The notes: generated by a model not told the origin, from the sequence alone. A stretch of 64,000 nucleotides of DNA from Diphasiastrum complanatum (GCA_029204225.1 CM055104.1:24007285-24071284), one strand, 5' to 3'. Shown: positions 33,365 to 45,143, counted from the stretch's first letter. Program-made: numbers and translations.

Positions 33365-35220
33365 AACCATAAGTGACAACGCAATGTGCCTAAGTGCCAA
33401 TTGCGACCTGGCTCAATAGTTGCCCTAACAATCGTTTTGATAAGTCTATTTGGCATTCCTAAATAGTATAAATAGCTGATCATTTCTCAATTCAAATCGA
33501 CTCATTTAAATACCTTAATTAATGAAGTATTTCTAGTATCTCTTCACTACTTATTAGCCAAAGTATATCAGACAAAGACGATCAAGTGATCCGAGTTTAC
33601 ACCTTATGGTACAAAGAAGTTAGTTCATCTTGGTGACAATAGTACACACACTATGGAAGGAGAAGGTACTATAAGATTAAGCTTCCAGAATGATCAGTTT
33701 CAACTATTACCTAATGTTTTGTATATACCTAGGCTTTCAACAAACTTGCTATCTATCAATAGAATTACTGATTTAGGACATACAGTAGAGTTCGAAACTG
33801 GTCAATGAAGAATTGTCGATAGGACGAATAACATCCTTGCACTTGAGGTATGGATACTTATATAGATTGAGTCATTGTTATTCTGACACAAGTCAGTATC
33901 AAACATGTTTAGACGATCTCTTTCACTTGATCTCGATTATCCGAGTAAGAGAATCGAAATCCTAGCCTGTCAAGATTGCATTGTCAGAAAGTAGACTAGA
34001 ATACTATTTAGATGAAGTCATAAGCATATAGTGAAATCTATTCTAGATGTTGTCCATTCAGACATATATGGCCCAATGAAAACCTTATCATTGGTTGGTG
34101 CAATATTCATTACATTTATTGACAAATTTTTGAGAAGAACATTTTTTTATGTCATTAAGCAAAAATCGGAGGCTTTGAACCTCTTCAAACAATTCAAGGA
34201 GCATGCAAAACTCAAAATTGGTAGAAGAATCATAACATTGAGGTCAGATAACGGTGGAGAATATGTCTCGACCGAATTTAAGGAGTATTGCCTTAATAGA
34301 GGCATTGAACAATAGTTCATCACTTATTATTCACCTCAGTTGAATGGACTTGCTAAGAGAAAGAATCAAACCTTAGTCGAAGAAGTGTATGCTTGCTCAT
34401 GCAACACTGCCTAAGCATTTATGGGCTGAAAATTTGTTAATGTTGCAGCCTATATTCAGAACAAATGTTCAACCAAAGGGCTCTCAGAAAAAACACCTTG
34501 TGAAGTTTCGACAAGCTCCAAACTTTCATTATCGAATCTCGGAGTATTCGAATGTATTGCTTATGCGTAGATACTAGTGGAGATACAAAAGAAGCTAGAC
34601 TCCCACGTTATCAAATATTTTCATTGGTTACACTACTTTTGAAAAGGCTTATAAGCTGTATGATTCCGTTAAATTGAAGGTATTCTGCAATAGAGATATT
34701 ATTTTCATTGAGAATCAGTTTTTTGACCTCAAAGGCACGACAAGGTTCGGACTATTGAACACTCCTGCTTTCGATATGAGAAAATTCCTATCAGAGGTCC
34801 AAGTACATCAATAATAGATGAGAAGCTTATCAATGGCAAATTAGAGGATGTTACAGCTCAGTAGCAACAGAACCAATATATGGATAATCACCTCAGCCAT
34901 CTCCTAGAAGATCAACAAGGGAATGAAAACAACCTCTAAGGTACATTGACGAATGTGTTGCTTATCTCATTTAAGAGCCAACGACGGTCGAAGAAGCACT
35001 TGGTCAGTCCAATCTCTACAAAGTATTCATCTCCAATCAAAAAATAGGCTTGGACTATTGTCAAAGTGCTTGCTAGCATAAATGTAGTTGATTGTCAGTG
35101 AATATTCAATCAACTACAAAGATGATGGAAGTATCAATAGAAGGAGACTACAATGAGACTTTTAGTGACGTTGTCCTATGTGTATGAAAACGTTACTGAA
35201 AATCTCACCTCTGGGGGTCT
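33365..35220 (+). mobile_element. Copia relic B
   Basis: A 230-bp LTR fragment (33365-33595, TATAAATA at 33468-33475) is fused directly to sequence downstream of the protease. The rest of the LTR, gag and the protease active site have therefore been deleted. Integrase and the start of RT follow. It is the same family as relics A and C. A purine-rich GGGAGAATGGGGAG at 35399-35412 could be the polypurine tract of this copy. Confidence 0.72.
33596..35170 (+). pseudogene. Copia relic B pre-integrase, integrase and early RT
   Basis: The pre-integrase segment (STHTMEGEGTIRLSFQ, then LSTNLLSINRITDLGH) lies at 33630-33790. The integrase core has DVVHSDIYGPMKTLS (first Asp, about 34050), LRSDNGGEYVS (second Asp, about 34240-34265) and SPQLNGLAKRKNQ. 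In the last motif Lys replaces the Glu-Arg of the usual GxxERKN, so the catalytic Glu is lost. A GYTTFEKAYKLYDSVKLKVF block near 34625-34690 marks the integrase tail. RT starts near 34975 and fades by 35170. Stops are scattered. Confidence 0.82.
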
Positions 35221-36040
35221 ACCTTAAGAATCAATACCAAAATCTATATGTCGGCTCCCTTATACAATAATTTAACTTATGTGAGAAGTCAAGCCATACC
35301 TGAAACTTCAACCAACAGTATTGTAAGGATCATAAAGAGAAGCGTTCTGACCAAAATCATGACATTCAATGAACAAGGTTGGATCAGGACATTATAACGG
35401 GAGAATGGGGAGTATTGTAGAAGATAGTAATGAGAATGATGGGTACAGTAAAAAGAAATGATTGGGAGGGGGGAAGAAATAGAAAAATCTACACAAGGTC
35501 AATTACGTATGCACATCATAAATCATATTGGAAAGAGTGGCCATATTAGTAGTTCGTAAGGCAGTGACCCTAGGACTTGGAAAATTTTAGTCGTGACAAG
35601 TGACCACCGATTGAACATTAGACCAATCATAGCCAAGAAACGTGCACCACTATGGAGGCATGCACAGTTGCATTTGAGTCGTCATAAAAGCCAACAACCT
35701 AGTCTCAAAAAGAGCACACGCTTGTGGAATTTCTCAGTAATACACAAGGTAGAAAATGACAATTATCGTCAGAATCACCAGAATATCTTCAAGGGTGATA
35801 AATCATCCCATATACTGAATGATCAACACTTCTAGGAGAGAGAAAGGATGGGGTATTGAATATTTAAGAAAAGGAATCAGACCAAAAACTCAAAGTACAT
35901 TGCCAGACTGTTACTGAAACTCACCCGATACTCTGGAAATACTTCAAACCAATTTCACCTATTCAGAATGATTTTTGTGTCTGATAAAGTACCATGGCAC
36001 AGTTTGGTAGCCCAAGAAGGTTCTGTCCAGTAATGCAAAT
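35221..36040. other. Non-coding sequence with no recognised gene
   Basis: Contains the possible polypurine tract near 35400 and otherwise nothing I can identify. Confidence 0.4.
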
Positions 36041-36067
36041 CGTAAGTTGAGGATATGCAACCATTAT

Positions 36068-36116
36068 AGCATTGGATACTACTTTGGGACGGGTGACCAC
36101 TGATGACCTCGCTTTA
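36068..36116 (+). ncRNA. Possible 5S rRNA-derived fragment (3' part)
   Basis: TTGGATACTACTTTGGGACGGGTGACC followed by a short gap and ACCTCG resembles the 3' half of plant 5S rRNA (AGTAGTACTAGGATGGGTGACC, then GTCCTCG). The 5' half with the internal promoter was not found, so this would be a short relic or a chance match. Confidence 0.25.
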
Positions 36117-36400
36117 GAACTAAACACCAATGGAACCCAAATATAGGCCACTGTGTACCTACATATAGGTTAGCACTGGTTTTCCCTTACCTTATTTACG
36201 TCATGTGTAATGTGGCTAAAAAACTCAATTAAATCAATAAAATGTTAGGTGTGAGGCTTATGCCTCCAGTTCCTGGGTTTGTCAAAGGCTGGAAGGTGCC
36301 TATAAATGTCAAAAAATAGCGAGACATTATGCTCCTTGAGACATGTGGGCTTGAGCTTTGCCTTGTGAGTTTTAATTAAAAATGTAAGGCCCCTATGCTT

Positions 36401-36625
36401 ATTGAAGTGTTAATTCCAAACTCCGCACTCTTCATTTTTCGCATTCAAGAGGTAGTGTTGAAGTGGGAATTCCAAACTTCGTCATTGTTTTCACACTTTT
36501 CGCATTCAAGAGGGAGCGCTGAAGTTTAAATTCCAAATTGTGTCGCAGTTGTCGCTCTTTTCGCATTCAAGAGGGAATGTTAATGCGTGAATTCAAAACT
36601 CCTTTGCATTCTTTGCACTTTTTGA
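36401..36625 (+). repeat. Tandem repeat of about 56-62 bp carrying a polypurine-LTR junction
   Basis: Units start at about 36402, 36458, 36520 and 36581. Each has TTGAAGTG...AATTCCAAA...TTCGCATTCAAGAGGGAG. The last words look like a polypurine tract (AAGAGGGAG) followed by an LTR start (TGTTGAAG). The first three units are clear and the last is partial. Confidence 0.8.
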
Positions 36626-37335
36626 AAAATAAATTTTGCAAGGTCTGAAGTCGCACCAGCCGGCCATGAGACCCTTCAGGGTCATGTTTTCTTGTGTCTA
36701 ATGTTCTGGGTATCGGCCCTATCCGGAGATATCATTTTGATGTCTGCCTCAGTTTGTATAGGAAGTCACTCGCCTCTGTGATTGGAAACGTTGCATAAGG
36801 CATAACCGTCATAGGCAGTTACTGAGATAGTTTCTTTTACCCCCTCTTGCATGAGGGATGATATGGAGCATGTGTGCTCATTTTCACATTCAACAATATA
36901 GCAATATAGCAACAAGAGAGATAGAGAGCATTAACCAAAAGTAATGTTGTTGTTCTCGACAGGCTAATAAAGGAAAGTTTAGCTTTTGCATATTGTCGTA
37001 GCCATAGATCAGCATTTTGCTACTTTCCATTACTTGTTATGAATGTACAGTACTCTTCAGTGTGATTAATCTCCGATCTCTTTATTCCGAATTGATGTCA
37101 ATACAATATCTTTTATATTGCTTATGGAATCATGAGTAATACAGTAGTGGATAATTCTCAAATTGACTGATAAACAACACATATTTGCTAGAGCATTTGG
37201 GTAGGATAATTGCAGCTCTCGCTTCTATTATTTACATTCTAGTCATCCGGGCAGATCAAGATTTCAACTCCACAGGGATGATTCTTGTGGACGCTGAATA
37301 TGATCTCTAGATTTCAGTCACGTTCTAATAGCAAA
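36454..37335 (+). repeat. Putative LTR followed by a primer-site-like sequence
   Basis: Starts TGTTGAAGTGGG after AAGAGGTAG and continues to 37335. It is followed by TTGGTATCAAGATAG (37336-37350), which resembles an initiator tRNA-Met primer site with changes. Internal phrases (AATGTACAGTACTCTTCAGTG) look like an LTR 3' end. There is no second copy in the window. Confidence 0.4.
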
Positions 37336-37350
37336 TTGGTATCAAGATAG

Positions 37351-37842
37351 GACCACATCTATCTTGCTATTTGAGCATCCGTTAAGCGAGTTAGCCTCTG
37401 AAGTAGATCCACATTTGGGTTTACATTCTTTCTCAACAACAGTCCAATTTCATAAAATAGTTGCAAGCAAACCTCAATAGCTCTATCGTCTATAGAATCA
37501 GAATATATTGTTGCCTCTCAAACAACGTACGAAGCAATGTGGTTGAGAAAATTACTATCGAACATTTGTTTGAAACAAGATAATGTGACAATTATCTTTT
37601 GTGGTAATCAGAGTACTGTTGTTCTATCAGCCCACTCCAGATTTTATTCTAGGAGTATCATCACTATATTAGAAATTTAAGATCTTGCACCTTGCAATCT
37701 TCTTTGGTCCAACAACAATAGTTATAATGTTGTCTAGTTGTTGATCATTCTTCCATTGATTTTACAAAATTTTAACCATTGAACTTCACGAGTTGAGGGA
37801 ATATTTTCATTAGTAGAAGATGATTCTACTTCTTTGATTTCA
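37351..37842. other. Short region after the putative LTR
   Basis: Some broken frames on the plus strand (near 37390-37630) could be remnants of a retroelement interior, but no motif is firm. Confidence 0.3.
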
Positions 37843-38654
37843 TTCGCATTTTTTGCATGACAGTTTACATTCATTTCTACAGAGTAACAGTTTACGTTCA
37901 AATCTACAGATATAATGTCTACAACCAAAGCCACCGACTTGCATTAATTCATCAACAAGTAATTTCTGAGAAGTCCTAACTGGATGGATGCTAGCACATC
38001 ACAGCCAATTGGGTGACGTAATTGACGACCTAATTGCTTAGTATAAATAGCTGTTCATATTCCTACATCTCATGTATGAAGAAGCATGAAGATCAATCAT
38101 CAAATATTGAATATTGAGCGTTCTCTCTCAAGCCTGCGAACTTGAACACTCTTGAGCATTCTATCTCAGTTCTTTAGAGTTGATTAGAGATTGCTATTGC
38201 ACTTACTGCTTATCAATAGTTGCGTTAATTTAGACTTATATTTAGCCGCTCAGAAATAGCTAGAGTACGCGGCTTTGATCTACAACTTGTTGTACTCATT
38301 TACATCTGTTTAGTTTTCATATTGAATCAATACTATCTTCTTATTGAGTTCAGGTTTGTCTTAGAATTTATGTGTTTCTGTAATTTTTTGCGACTGATCA
38401 TTTGTCTGATAATTCAGTGCTTAATTTTTGGCTACGTAATCACTGTAGTACTAATGATTTCAAAGTTAGTTACTATAAGATCGAACATGATTTCTATCAC
38501 TATTGTTTTGTTTGAAATTGATAGGCGTAGTCATGCATAGAGAAAGAGAAAGATAGTTTATTCCTGCTGCACACGATAAGTTTAAATTCTTGTCGTTCAA
38601 ATTTTTTTTATTCGATTCTATTCGACCTATCGTTTTACACACCTCTTTCCAACA

Positions 38655-38666
38655 TGGTATCATAGC
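38655..38666 (+). other. Mutated primer-binding site of copia relic C
   Basis: TGGTATCATAGC differs by one base from the TGGTATCAGAGC found after the LTR of relic A, and sits at the same place. Confidence 0.7.
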
Positions 38667-38830
38667 TTTGATTCTTCAAGGCCTAATACTATCTAAGAGT
38701 GCAAGCTCTAATACTCGATATCTTTCACGATATCAAATTATTCTTTAGTTTGAATCAATTTGTTTTGGTATCAGAGAATTGATTTCCACAGCAAGATATC
38801 TCTCTTAACATCGATAGACTAAAGTTCCAG

Positions 38831-39354
38831 ATGGATTCTCAAAGTAAGACTCGAAATGGAAATCGAAGGATGGTAAAGCTTTTGCACTTATTATCCTTGA
38901 TATATCAGATACTCAGATTGGCCACATAGCTGAAGCCAGAACTTTGAAAGAAGTTTGGGACATCTTGAGCTCACTATATGATGTGAGAGACATAACTACC
39001 AAGTTACATCTTCGAAGGAAATTCTTCACACTCAAGATGTTGAATAATGATTCTCTTCAGGATGATAGCACTCACACTATAGACGGTGAAGGTACCGTGA
39101 GATTGAGGTTCCAGCATGACCAATTCAAACTACTGTCAAAAGTCTTGTATGTTCCTAAACTCTCTACAAATCTATTATCAGTAAGTAGAATTACATATTT
39201 AGGTCATCAGGTGGAGTTTGAGTCTGATCAATGCAGAATTATCGATAGTAAAGTTTTGTGCAGAACAAAGTTTGAAGGTCAAGGCATTCATGGATTCAGA
39301 TTAAGGGGGAATGCAGATTTCTTTGTGTTTTTACACAGTCTACATAACTACTAA
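38831..39354 (+). pseudogene. Copia relic C, gag fused to pre-integrase remnant
   Basis: ATG 38831 gives MDSQSK, then jumps to a segment equal to gag residues after 'DSKWKSKDGKAF' of relic A, so about 150 bp are missing. An open frame from 38944 reads EVWDILSSLYDVRDITTKLH. It fuses near 39060 to THTIDGEGTVRLRFQHDQF and LSTNLLSVSRITYLGH, the pre-integrase region, deleting the knuckle and protease. The frame ends at 39352-39354. It resembles a deletion derivative that can no longer code for function. Confidence 0.8.
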
Positions 39355-39677
39355 GAAACGGCTCACAATGTCGGCATTTTTGGGATTTTCGTCTTTCAAA
39401 ATTTTCTCTCACTTTGGTTTTTTTGCAAAATGCTAGATGTCTCAAATGTTAAGTAAATGACGTTGGCGAAGACCTTCGCATTTTTTGCATGACAATTTAA
39501 GTTCATTTCTACAGAGTAATAGTTTACGTTCAAATCTACAGACAGAATGTTTACGACCAAAGCCACCAACTTGCATTAATTCATCGGCAAGTAAATTCTA
39601 AGAAGTCCTAACTGAATGGATGCCAGCACATCACAGGCAACTAGATGATGCATTTGACGACCTAATTGCTTAGTATA

Positions 39678-41148
39678 TTCATAATGACTAATTGATTTTG
39701 TATATAAACCATAACTTTTTTGAGTTCGTGGCCACTCGTTTCCTTCATGTAGAAACAACCAGTTTAATCTTTCTTTGCATTTGCGTCAAGAAATACATGT
39801 TCAATAAGACAACCTTCTATAGATATGTCACTTCTAGAGCTCCTAAGTCTCTCAGATTCACTATGAGTAAAGAGATCCTTTGCAGCTTGGGCTCCAATAT
39901 CTGAAGCAATATCATAATCATTTTTTAAACTTTGTGGATTAGGATCGAACACAACTTTGGGTAACTTGGAAATTTGATTAAAATCCTTTTCCTCTTGGAA
40001 AGTATCATTCTTTGGAAGAATTTATTCTTGTATTTCTTCATCAAATAGATTTCAAAATTTACTACTAATATCTTTGTCGAATAGTTTCTTTGCATTTTGG
40101 ACATAATCAGAATCATTTTTCAATTCCACAAGAATCAGGTTTTTACCTATCCTTGACTCATTTTTATTTGCATTGCATGCCTCTGTATGCTTTTATGAGG
40201 TTTGGGAGATTTTAGTTTAGCATGTTTGGTAGAACTCCTGATTAAAACTTTACTAATTTCCTTGAGATCGCTTGACCAACTTGGATCAATTTTTTTAAGA
40301 AGTTAATCTTCTATGATTACGATTCTTTGTACAACAACGTTTTTTTGCTGATTCATTAACATCTAAAAGAGAATCCATATGTCCTTGGTGACAAAAATGC
40401 TCCATTTTTTATGGTAGTCCTGCAAGGTACTAGTCATTTTGCATTGCAACCAGATATTTGTCCACTAGCTCACAAATCAAATTTCTTACTTTGCGTGTGT
40501 ATCTGCTTAGAGATGCATTCTCCTTCTTTTGTTGAAAATCTATTCTTGCAAGCACCCGTGTTGAATATCCAATTTGTTGGAATTAATTTAGAAATGCCTT
40601 TTTAAGTTGGTCCCAAGACTGCTATATCATGTGTAGAGTATCAATAGTAATGAAAAGAGCATTTAGATATTTCTGGCTTCCATGGGCACATGCACAGACG
40701 AGGCTTGGGTCCATATATGCTTGTAGGAACCTGCCCTCCTATCATTCTCTTTGTGAGTTTTCATTACCAGTTTTCTCTCTCTGCACTTGTATCCTATCCT
40801 ATGGCTCGGGGGAGAAGTTGATTGGGGATTGCCTTTTGGCTTCCAGTTGGTTGGGTGGTTTGGCTCCATATTAGTCCTTTTGGTGCATGCAATAGGATCT
40901 ATAGGATCTTCACTTGGTGATCCTTTCACAATGCACAACAATTAAAGAACAAGATCAAATGTTCCTAACATATCAAACTTGAAATCATGCCAAGAAGCAA
41001 AAGTAGTAATGTTTGAGAAGATTACATGCTAGGAGAGGAATTGTTGGAAATATCACCATATCTATCACCCACTTTCTTGTGAAAGCGACCATAGTAGTTC
41101 ACATCTCTATTATGTGGAAGACATGACCCATGGAAAATTGGTATCTAT
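39678..41148. other. AT-rich DNA without recognised features
   Basis: Minus-strand frames at 39764-40116 are open over short distances but carry no motif I know. Nothing else was identified. Confidence 0.4.
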
Positions 41149-41525
41149 CATTAGAGGAGTTCTAAATCCAAAAAGACCCTTTGTAAAGATTCTTTTTATA
41201 TTTTTTCTTAAATTTTTCTTACACATGGACCAATCAAAACACTCAAATTTGAAATCTACGTAACGTAACTTTTTGAGTCCACATCTTGATTCCATACTAA
41301 AAATGGCATAACTTTTTAGTGGTAAGTCCAAATTTAGCGGAGTTTGGTGCTTTGGAAAGCGCTCGACAAGAGCTTTTCAATGATATCTTAGATGACATAC
41401 TTCTGAGCTACGATTAAAACGTTATGTCAAGTCAAAAGTATTAGTGTTATAATATTTCAATAATAAAAAAGGCATCTTGCACGAATTTTAAAAGGGTCTT
41501 TTTGGAACTCAAAACTCCTCTAATG
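41149..41525. mobile_element. 377-bp MITE with long inverted termini
   Basis: Left end CATTAGAGGAGTT...CCAAAAAGACCCTTT (41149-41185) is the inverted complement of the right end AAAGGGTCTTTTTGG...AACTCCTCTAATG (to 41525), giving imperfect termini of about 36 bp. The interior is non-coding. No convincing target duplication was seen (flanks GTATCTAT and GTGTGCAT match at 5 of 8). A relative without the left end lies at 50708-50998. Confidence 0.78.
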
Positions 41526-43399
41526 GTGTGCATGCTAGCTCTTGAGTGATGGCATTATGTTAACGGTACATTCTTACAATTGTGGCCATGAACTTTGGAA
41601 TGCTTTTTTTAAAGAATTTTTTTCCCTCAATATGGTACTCAAATTGCAAAACAATCTATGGGGGATCTGATGATAGTCTTTCAAATTTCTACAAGGACCC
41701 TTTTTTTGTCAGATAGTATTGTTCTAATTGTTTATGTGCAGATTATTTTTTGATAGTTGGAAATTTTTTAAGAATGTAAATTCTTTTTGTTTTTAGGGCC
41801 AAGAAACAATATATAGTATTTTTTATATATTGTCTACATAAAATATATATCATATAATATGTATATATACATAATATATATTAAAACAAAAATATAATGT
41901 TTTGTTGTCCAAAACGCTAGCATTCCATAATGGTTGTTCCATAATGCTACCCCACTTGGAATGCGTCTCGGTGCATCACTGATTTGTTATATGTTGTAGT
42001 GGCCAAAACTAATGGCACAACCATGTATATGGGCATGCAGAAAGTTGGTGAAGGAACAAAAACCACTTAAATGCATTGCCTATAGCTTAATCTATCACCT
42101 CAAACAAAAAGAGACCAACATTTACCCAAAAACAATTATTTTTCCCACAAAATTCCTCTGCCATTGCCATTGGTCCCTTAGTTGGACCATCCACAAAACT
42201 CTCAAACGATGCACTCAAGCACGATGGACCTCAACAATCTATCTCTTGAAAACGACAATACTGACTAACTCCCAAAATTACAATGAAGCTCCTGCCAATT
42301 ATGGAACAACCAACGTGGGGCGTCCATTTATGCTTGTTTGTCAAGGGTGGCAGCCACATGATGCATGGTGCATTCCGATAGGGAAAGCTACCTCTCCTAG
42401 TGGTGAAATCCCATTCACAAACCATGGTTGAGAACGAGGACTTTAAGTCTCTTAATACACATTTATTGGAGTGGCCTTAAGAAGTAGCCCTTGACATTTG
42501 GATAGCCACTTGGCCTTGAGAACTATCAAGATCTTTGTGTAAACTCCTAACTTAGTTTGAGGCCCTATTTTTGGCATCAACTTATCTTTGGTGCTTTTGT
42601 CGGCTCTTCATTGTCTGCCATGACCTCTCTTGATTTGTTTGTTCTTCAGTGATATTCGTTCCAGATTCATGATTCCTAACTCAGCTTGGCAAGGAAGGTC
42701 CTGCAAAAATGTGGGCAATTTGTTATATTTATGAGTCCAAAAAACAAATTAGACGGTGAGATTTTGCTAACGGTCACATTGGCTATATAGTTCTAGGTAT
42801 AGTTCAAAATTCCTCTTTAAGTCAGATAGTCCTTTTTGGGTAGATTGGGACCCCTTATGCAATGGCTAGTTTGGAAAAATTAAATTCGGCCACCTATTAC
42901 ATCTGGTTATTGTATATGTAACAGTCACTTCCAAAAACCTTCTTAAAATTCTCATTTTAGTGCAATTTTCAATGTAGAAAATCAAGTAACACTACAATTG
43001 AAAGGCCTTTGGAGACTATTCATGTCTAGCTAATAATGCATTTGAGAAAGGTAAATGCAAGATGCATTTTGGAAGAATACCAAGTTAGCAATAGAAAGAG
43101 GATCTTTACACATTGTTGGATAACAACATGGAGGACAACCTGCCATGTCATAGTTGAACTCAAAGCCTCACCTATGAGGATGAGTGAGAGTTCATAAGAC
43201 AAATACGGAAGTTATTTGTGCAATGATGAGGGCCAACGACTTGGAGTATGCATGCTTGAACTCTTCCTAGCAAGAGGTATGGCACTTAGAGGTCCTATGG
43301 TGACTATAAGGCACTCACTAAGATCGCTAGGAAAAAAAGCTTTTCTATGTGAGTCATACATGAGATGTTGGATGTTTTAGGCCAAGCAAAATGATTCTC
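41526..43399. other. Non-coding stretch, AT-rich in part
   Basis: Contains an AT-rich run (TATATA-type) at 41815-41905. An open frame at 42012-42431 has no recognisable motif and is not supported as a gene. Confidence 0.4.
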
Positions 43400-44000
43400 C
43401 ATGTTGGATTTTCAAAGTGGATTTTGGTAAGTTGGGACCAAGACATTCCCAAGAGAACGATGATCACAAAGAAAGCATAGGATGAGTGGCTAGTATTGTG
43501 ATTTGGACCAATGCAACAAAGTCTTTGGGGAACTAAAAAGAATAATGATCTCAATCCCAATATTGCCAGGAGACCTATCATCGGGTTGCCAATAACAATG
43601 TCTCCGAGACATTGATAGGCAGCCGACAAGTATTGGGGCAATCTTATTCCAAAATGGATCAATATAAAGAGTATGTCATTGATTATGCAAGTAAGGCATT
43701 GAACATGGCACAATAGAACTACACCCCAATCAATCGTGAGAGCTATGCATTGACATGGGGAATAATTCATTTTCACCATTACTTTCAGATGAAGTGATCT
43801 GTGGTTCTGGCATATCATTGTCGACTCAATTGGTTGCTAGTAATAAGGGATCTCTATGGTATGTGACATAAGTGGCTCATGTTGCTATACAATTATGAGT
43901 TTTCAGTAGAATGTAGGAATGGGGAAAGCAAGCCCATGTAGATGGTCTCTCAAGAACTTCAACGCCCACAAGTGAAGAGTTCTGAGAAATTTGATTCATG
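43400..44000 (+). pseudogene. Ty3/gypsy RT fragment and RNase H relic
   Basis: An RT motif (QDIPKRTMITKK, then DEWLVL, FGPMQ) at 43425-43520 corresponds to the gypsy 'EDIPKTAF...YEFLVMPFGL' region. The sequence then jumps to RNase H at about 43585-43990. There the order is YASKALNMAQ, NYTPINRESYALTWGIIHFH, NWLLVIRDLYGM and NYEFSVE. The junction means the RT palm with its YVDD-type box is deleted. The RNase H catalytic-like residues are partly replaced. Multiple in-frame stops. Confidence 0.68.
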
Positions 44001-44479
44001 GGAATGGAGAAAATTTCTTAGAAGCAGAAATTGGAAAGCTCTGAGGGAGAATCAATTAACATGATGTCCATTGATGGAAGGAGTGGCAAACTGATCAGCA
44101 AGAGAAAACAAACCAAGACCAAAACGAATCTTAAATAGCGTAATGACTCAAGTATGTGGAGACGAAGGGACAGATGGGTTCTCAAGCTCGTCCAAAAACT
44201 CCATGAACTTGAGAGTCAATTTTGCATTGGGGAGTATATATGTTATGTATTGGCTTGTACATAATGACACACTTGAGATGACTGCCTTGATACCGCAATT
44301 GTTTGGAGTTATCAACAGCTGTCAGCATGCAAGTTTGGCTCATGTCAAAGGTCTAAGCAAAGATCCTATTTGGGATGAGGCCTACCTATACTATGTAGAT
44401 AGGGGTAAGACGACCTCAATTTCATTCATTCAACATACTTGAGGATTGATGGATGGTATGAGCGAGAACTTGCTTAGCA

Positions 44480-44668
44480 TAATTTCTTTTCTAGCCTTTT
44501 GATGATGCACTTGAGAACGAGAGTGATGGTTGGTGGTCTGGGACATGAATTTTGTTGGAGTATCAATCCAACAAGACATTGGTATAGATAACTCTAATGC
44601 ACAGGGCTGAGTTTAGATTGACTCAATGGATGGGGGTACTGAACATTTGTGGCTTGTTAGGGTGCAGT
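44480..44668 (+). pseudogene. Gypsy integrase N-terminal remnant
   Basis: Short decayed blocks between the RNase H relic and the MITE, ending at the MITE target duplication. They belong to the same gypsy copy by position. The zinc-binding residues are not clearly visible. Confidence 0.35.
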
Positions 44669-45135
44669 CATAAAATTTGACCTCGAACGGTTCACCACGG
44701 TTCTCAGAACCGTACGGTTCACCAAAAATTTGAGGCTGAACCGTGGTGAACCATCCAATTAATTGATTATTAATCTTTTTTTAGTTTCCCACCCCCATAA
44801 ACAGCCCAAAAATGTGCGAAAAAAAGGCCACAAAAATCTTTGAAATCATTTGAATCTGTGAAATCTGTGTAATGCCAAAAATCTGTGAAATCTGTGAAAT
44901 CATCTGTGAAATCTGTGAAATCATTTGAATCTGTGAAATCCGTGAAATCATTTGAATCTGTGAAATCTGTGTAATGCCAAAAATCTATGAAATCTGAAGA
45001 CCATTTGTGAAATCTGTGAAATGAGGACCAAAAATGCCTTAGGACGGGTTTTGGGGGGGAAATGGAATTTATTAGAGGAACCGTACCGTGGTACGGTTCT
45101 CAGGACCCACGGTTCTGAGAACTGTGGGTTCTATG
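44669..45135. mobile_element. 467-bp non-autonomous hAT element (MITE)
   Basis: It is flanked by a perfect 8-bp duplication GGTGCAGT (44661-44668 and 45136-45143). It starts CATAAAAT and ends GTTCTATG, so both termini begin 5'-CATA, as in the large hAT at 18071. Subterminal inverted copies of GAACCGT(G/A)CGGTTC flank a centre made of ATCTGTGAA repeats. It carries no coding region. It splits a gypsy integrase, with coding resuming after 45143. Confidence 0.9.
44850..45022. repeat. 9-bp-based tandem array (ATCTGTGAA)
   Basis: Repeated ATCTGTGAA words, with interspersed TCATTTGAATCTGTGAAATC and TGTAATGCCAAAA phrases, fill the centre of the 467-bp hAT MITE. Confidence 0.88.
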
Positions 45136-45143
45136 GGTGCAGT

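Larger units (their letters stand above)
37843..39677 (+). mobile_element. Copia relic C, severely shortened, with paired LTR fragments
   Basis: The 203-bp segment 37843-38045 recurs as a direct repeat of equal length at 39475-39677, about 1.6 kb away and close to 90% alike by eye. The first copy continues through a TATA box (38042-38049) to an LTR end ACCTCTTTCCAACA (38654), followed by a mutated primer site TGGTATCATAGC. The second copy stops at the TATA box. Between them is a gag/pre-integrase fusion. Same family as A and B. Confidence 0.72.

Noticed and set aside
42012-42431. 139-residue open frame
   Set aside because: No recognisable motif, biased composition, and no conserved neighbour. 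A chance open frame is the simpler explanation.
43354-43818. 154-residue open frame on the minus strand
   Set aside because: It overlaps the gypsy RT and RNase H relic, whose motifs are on the plus strand.
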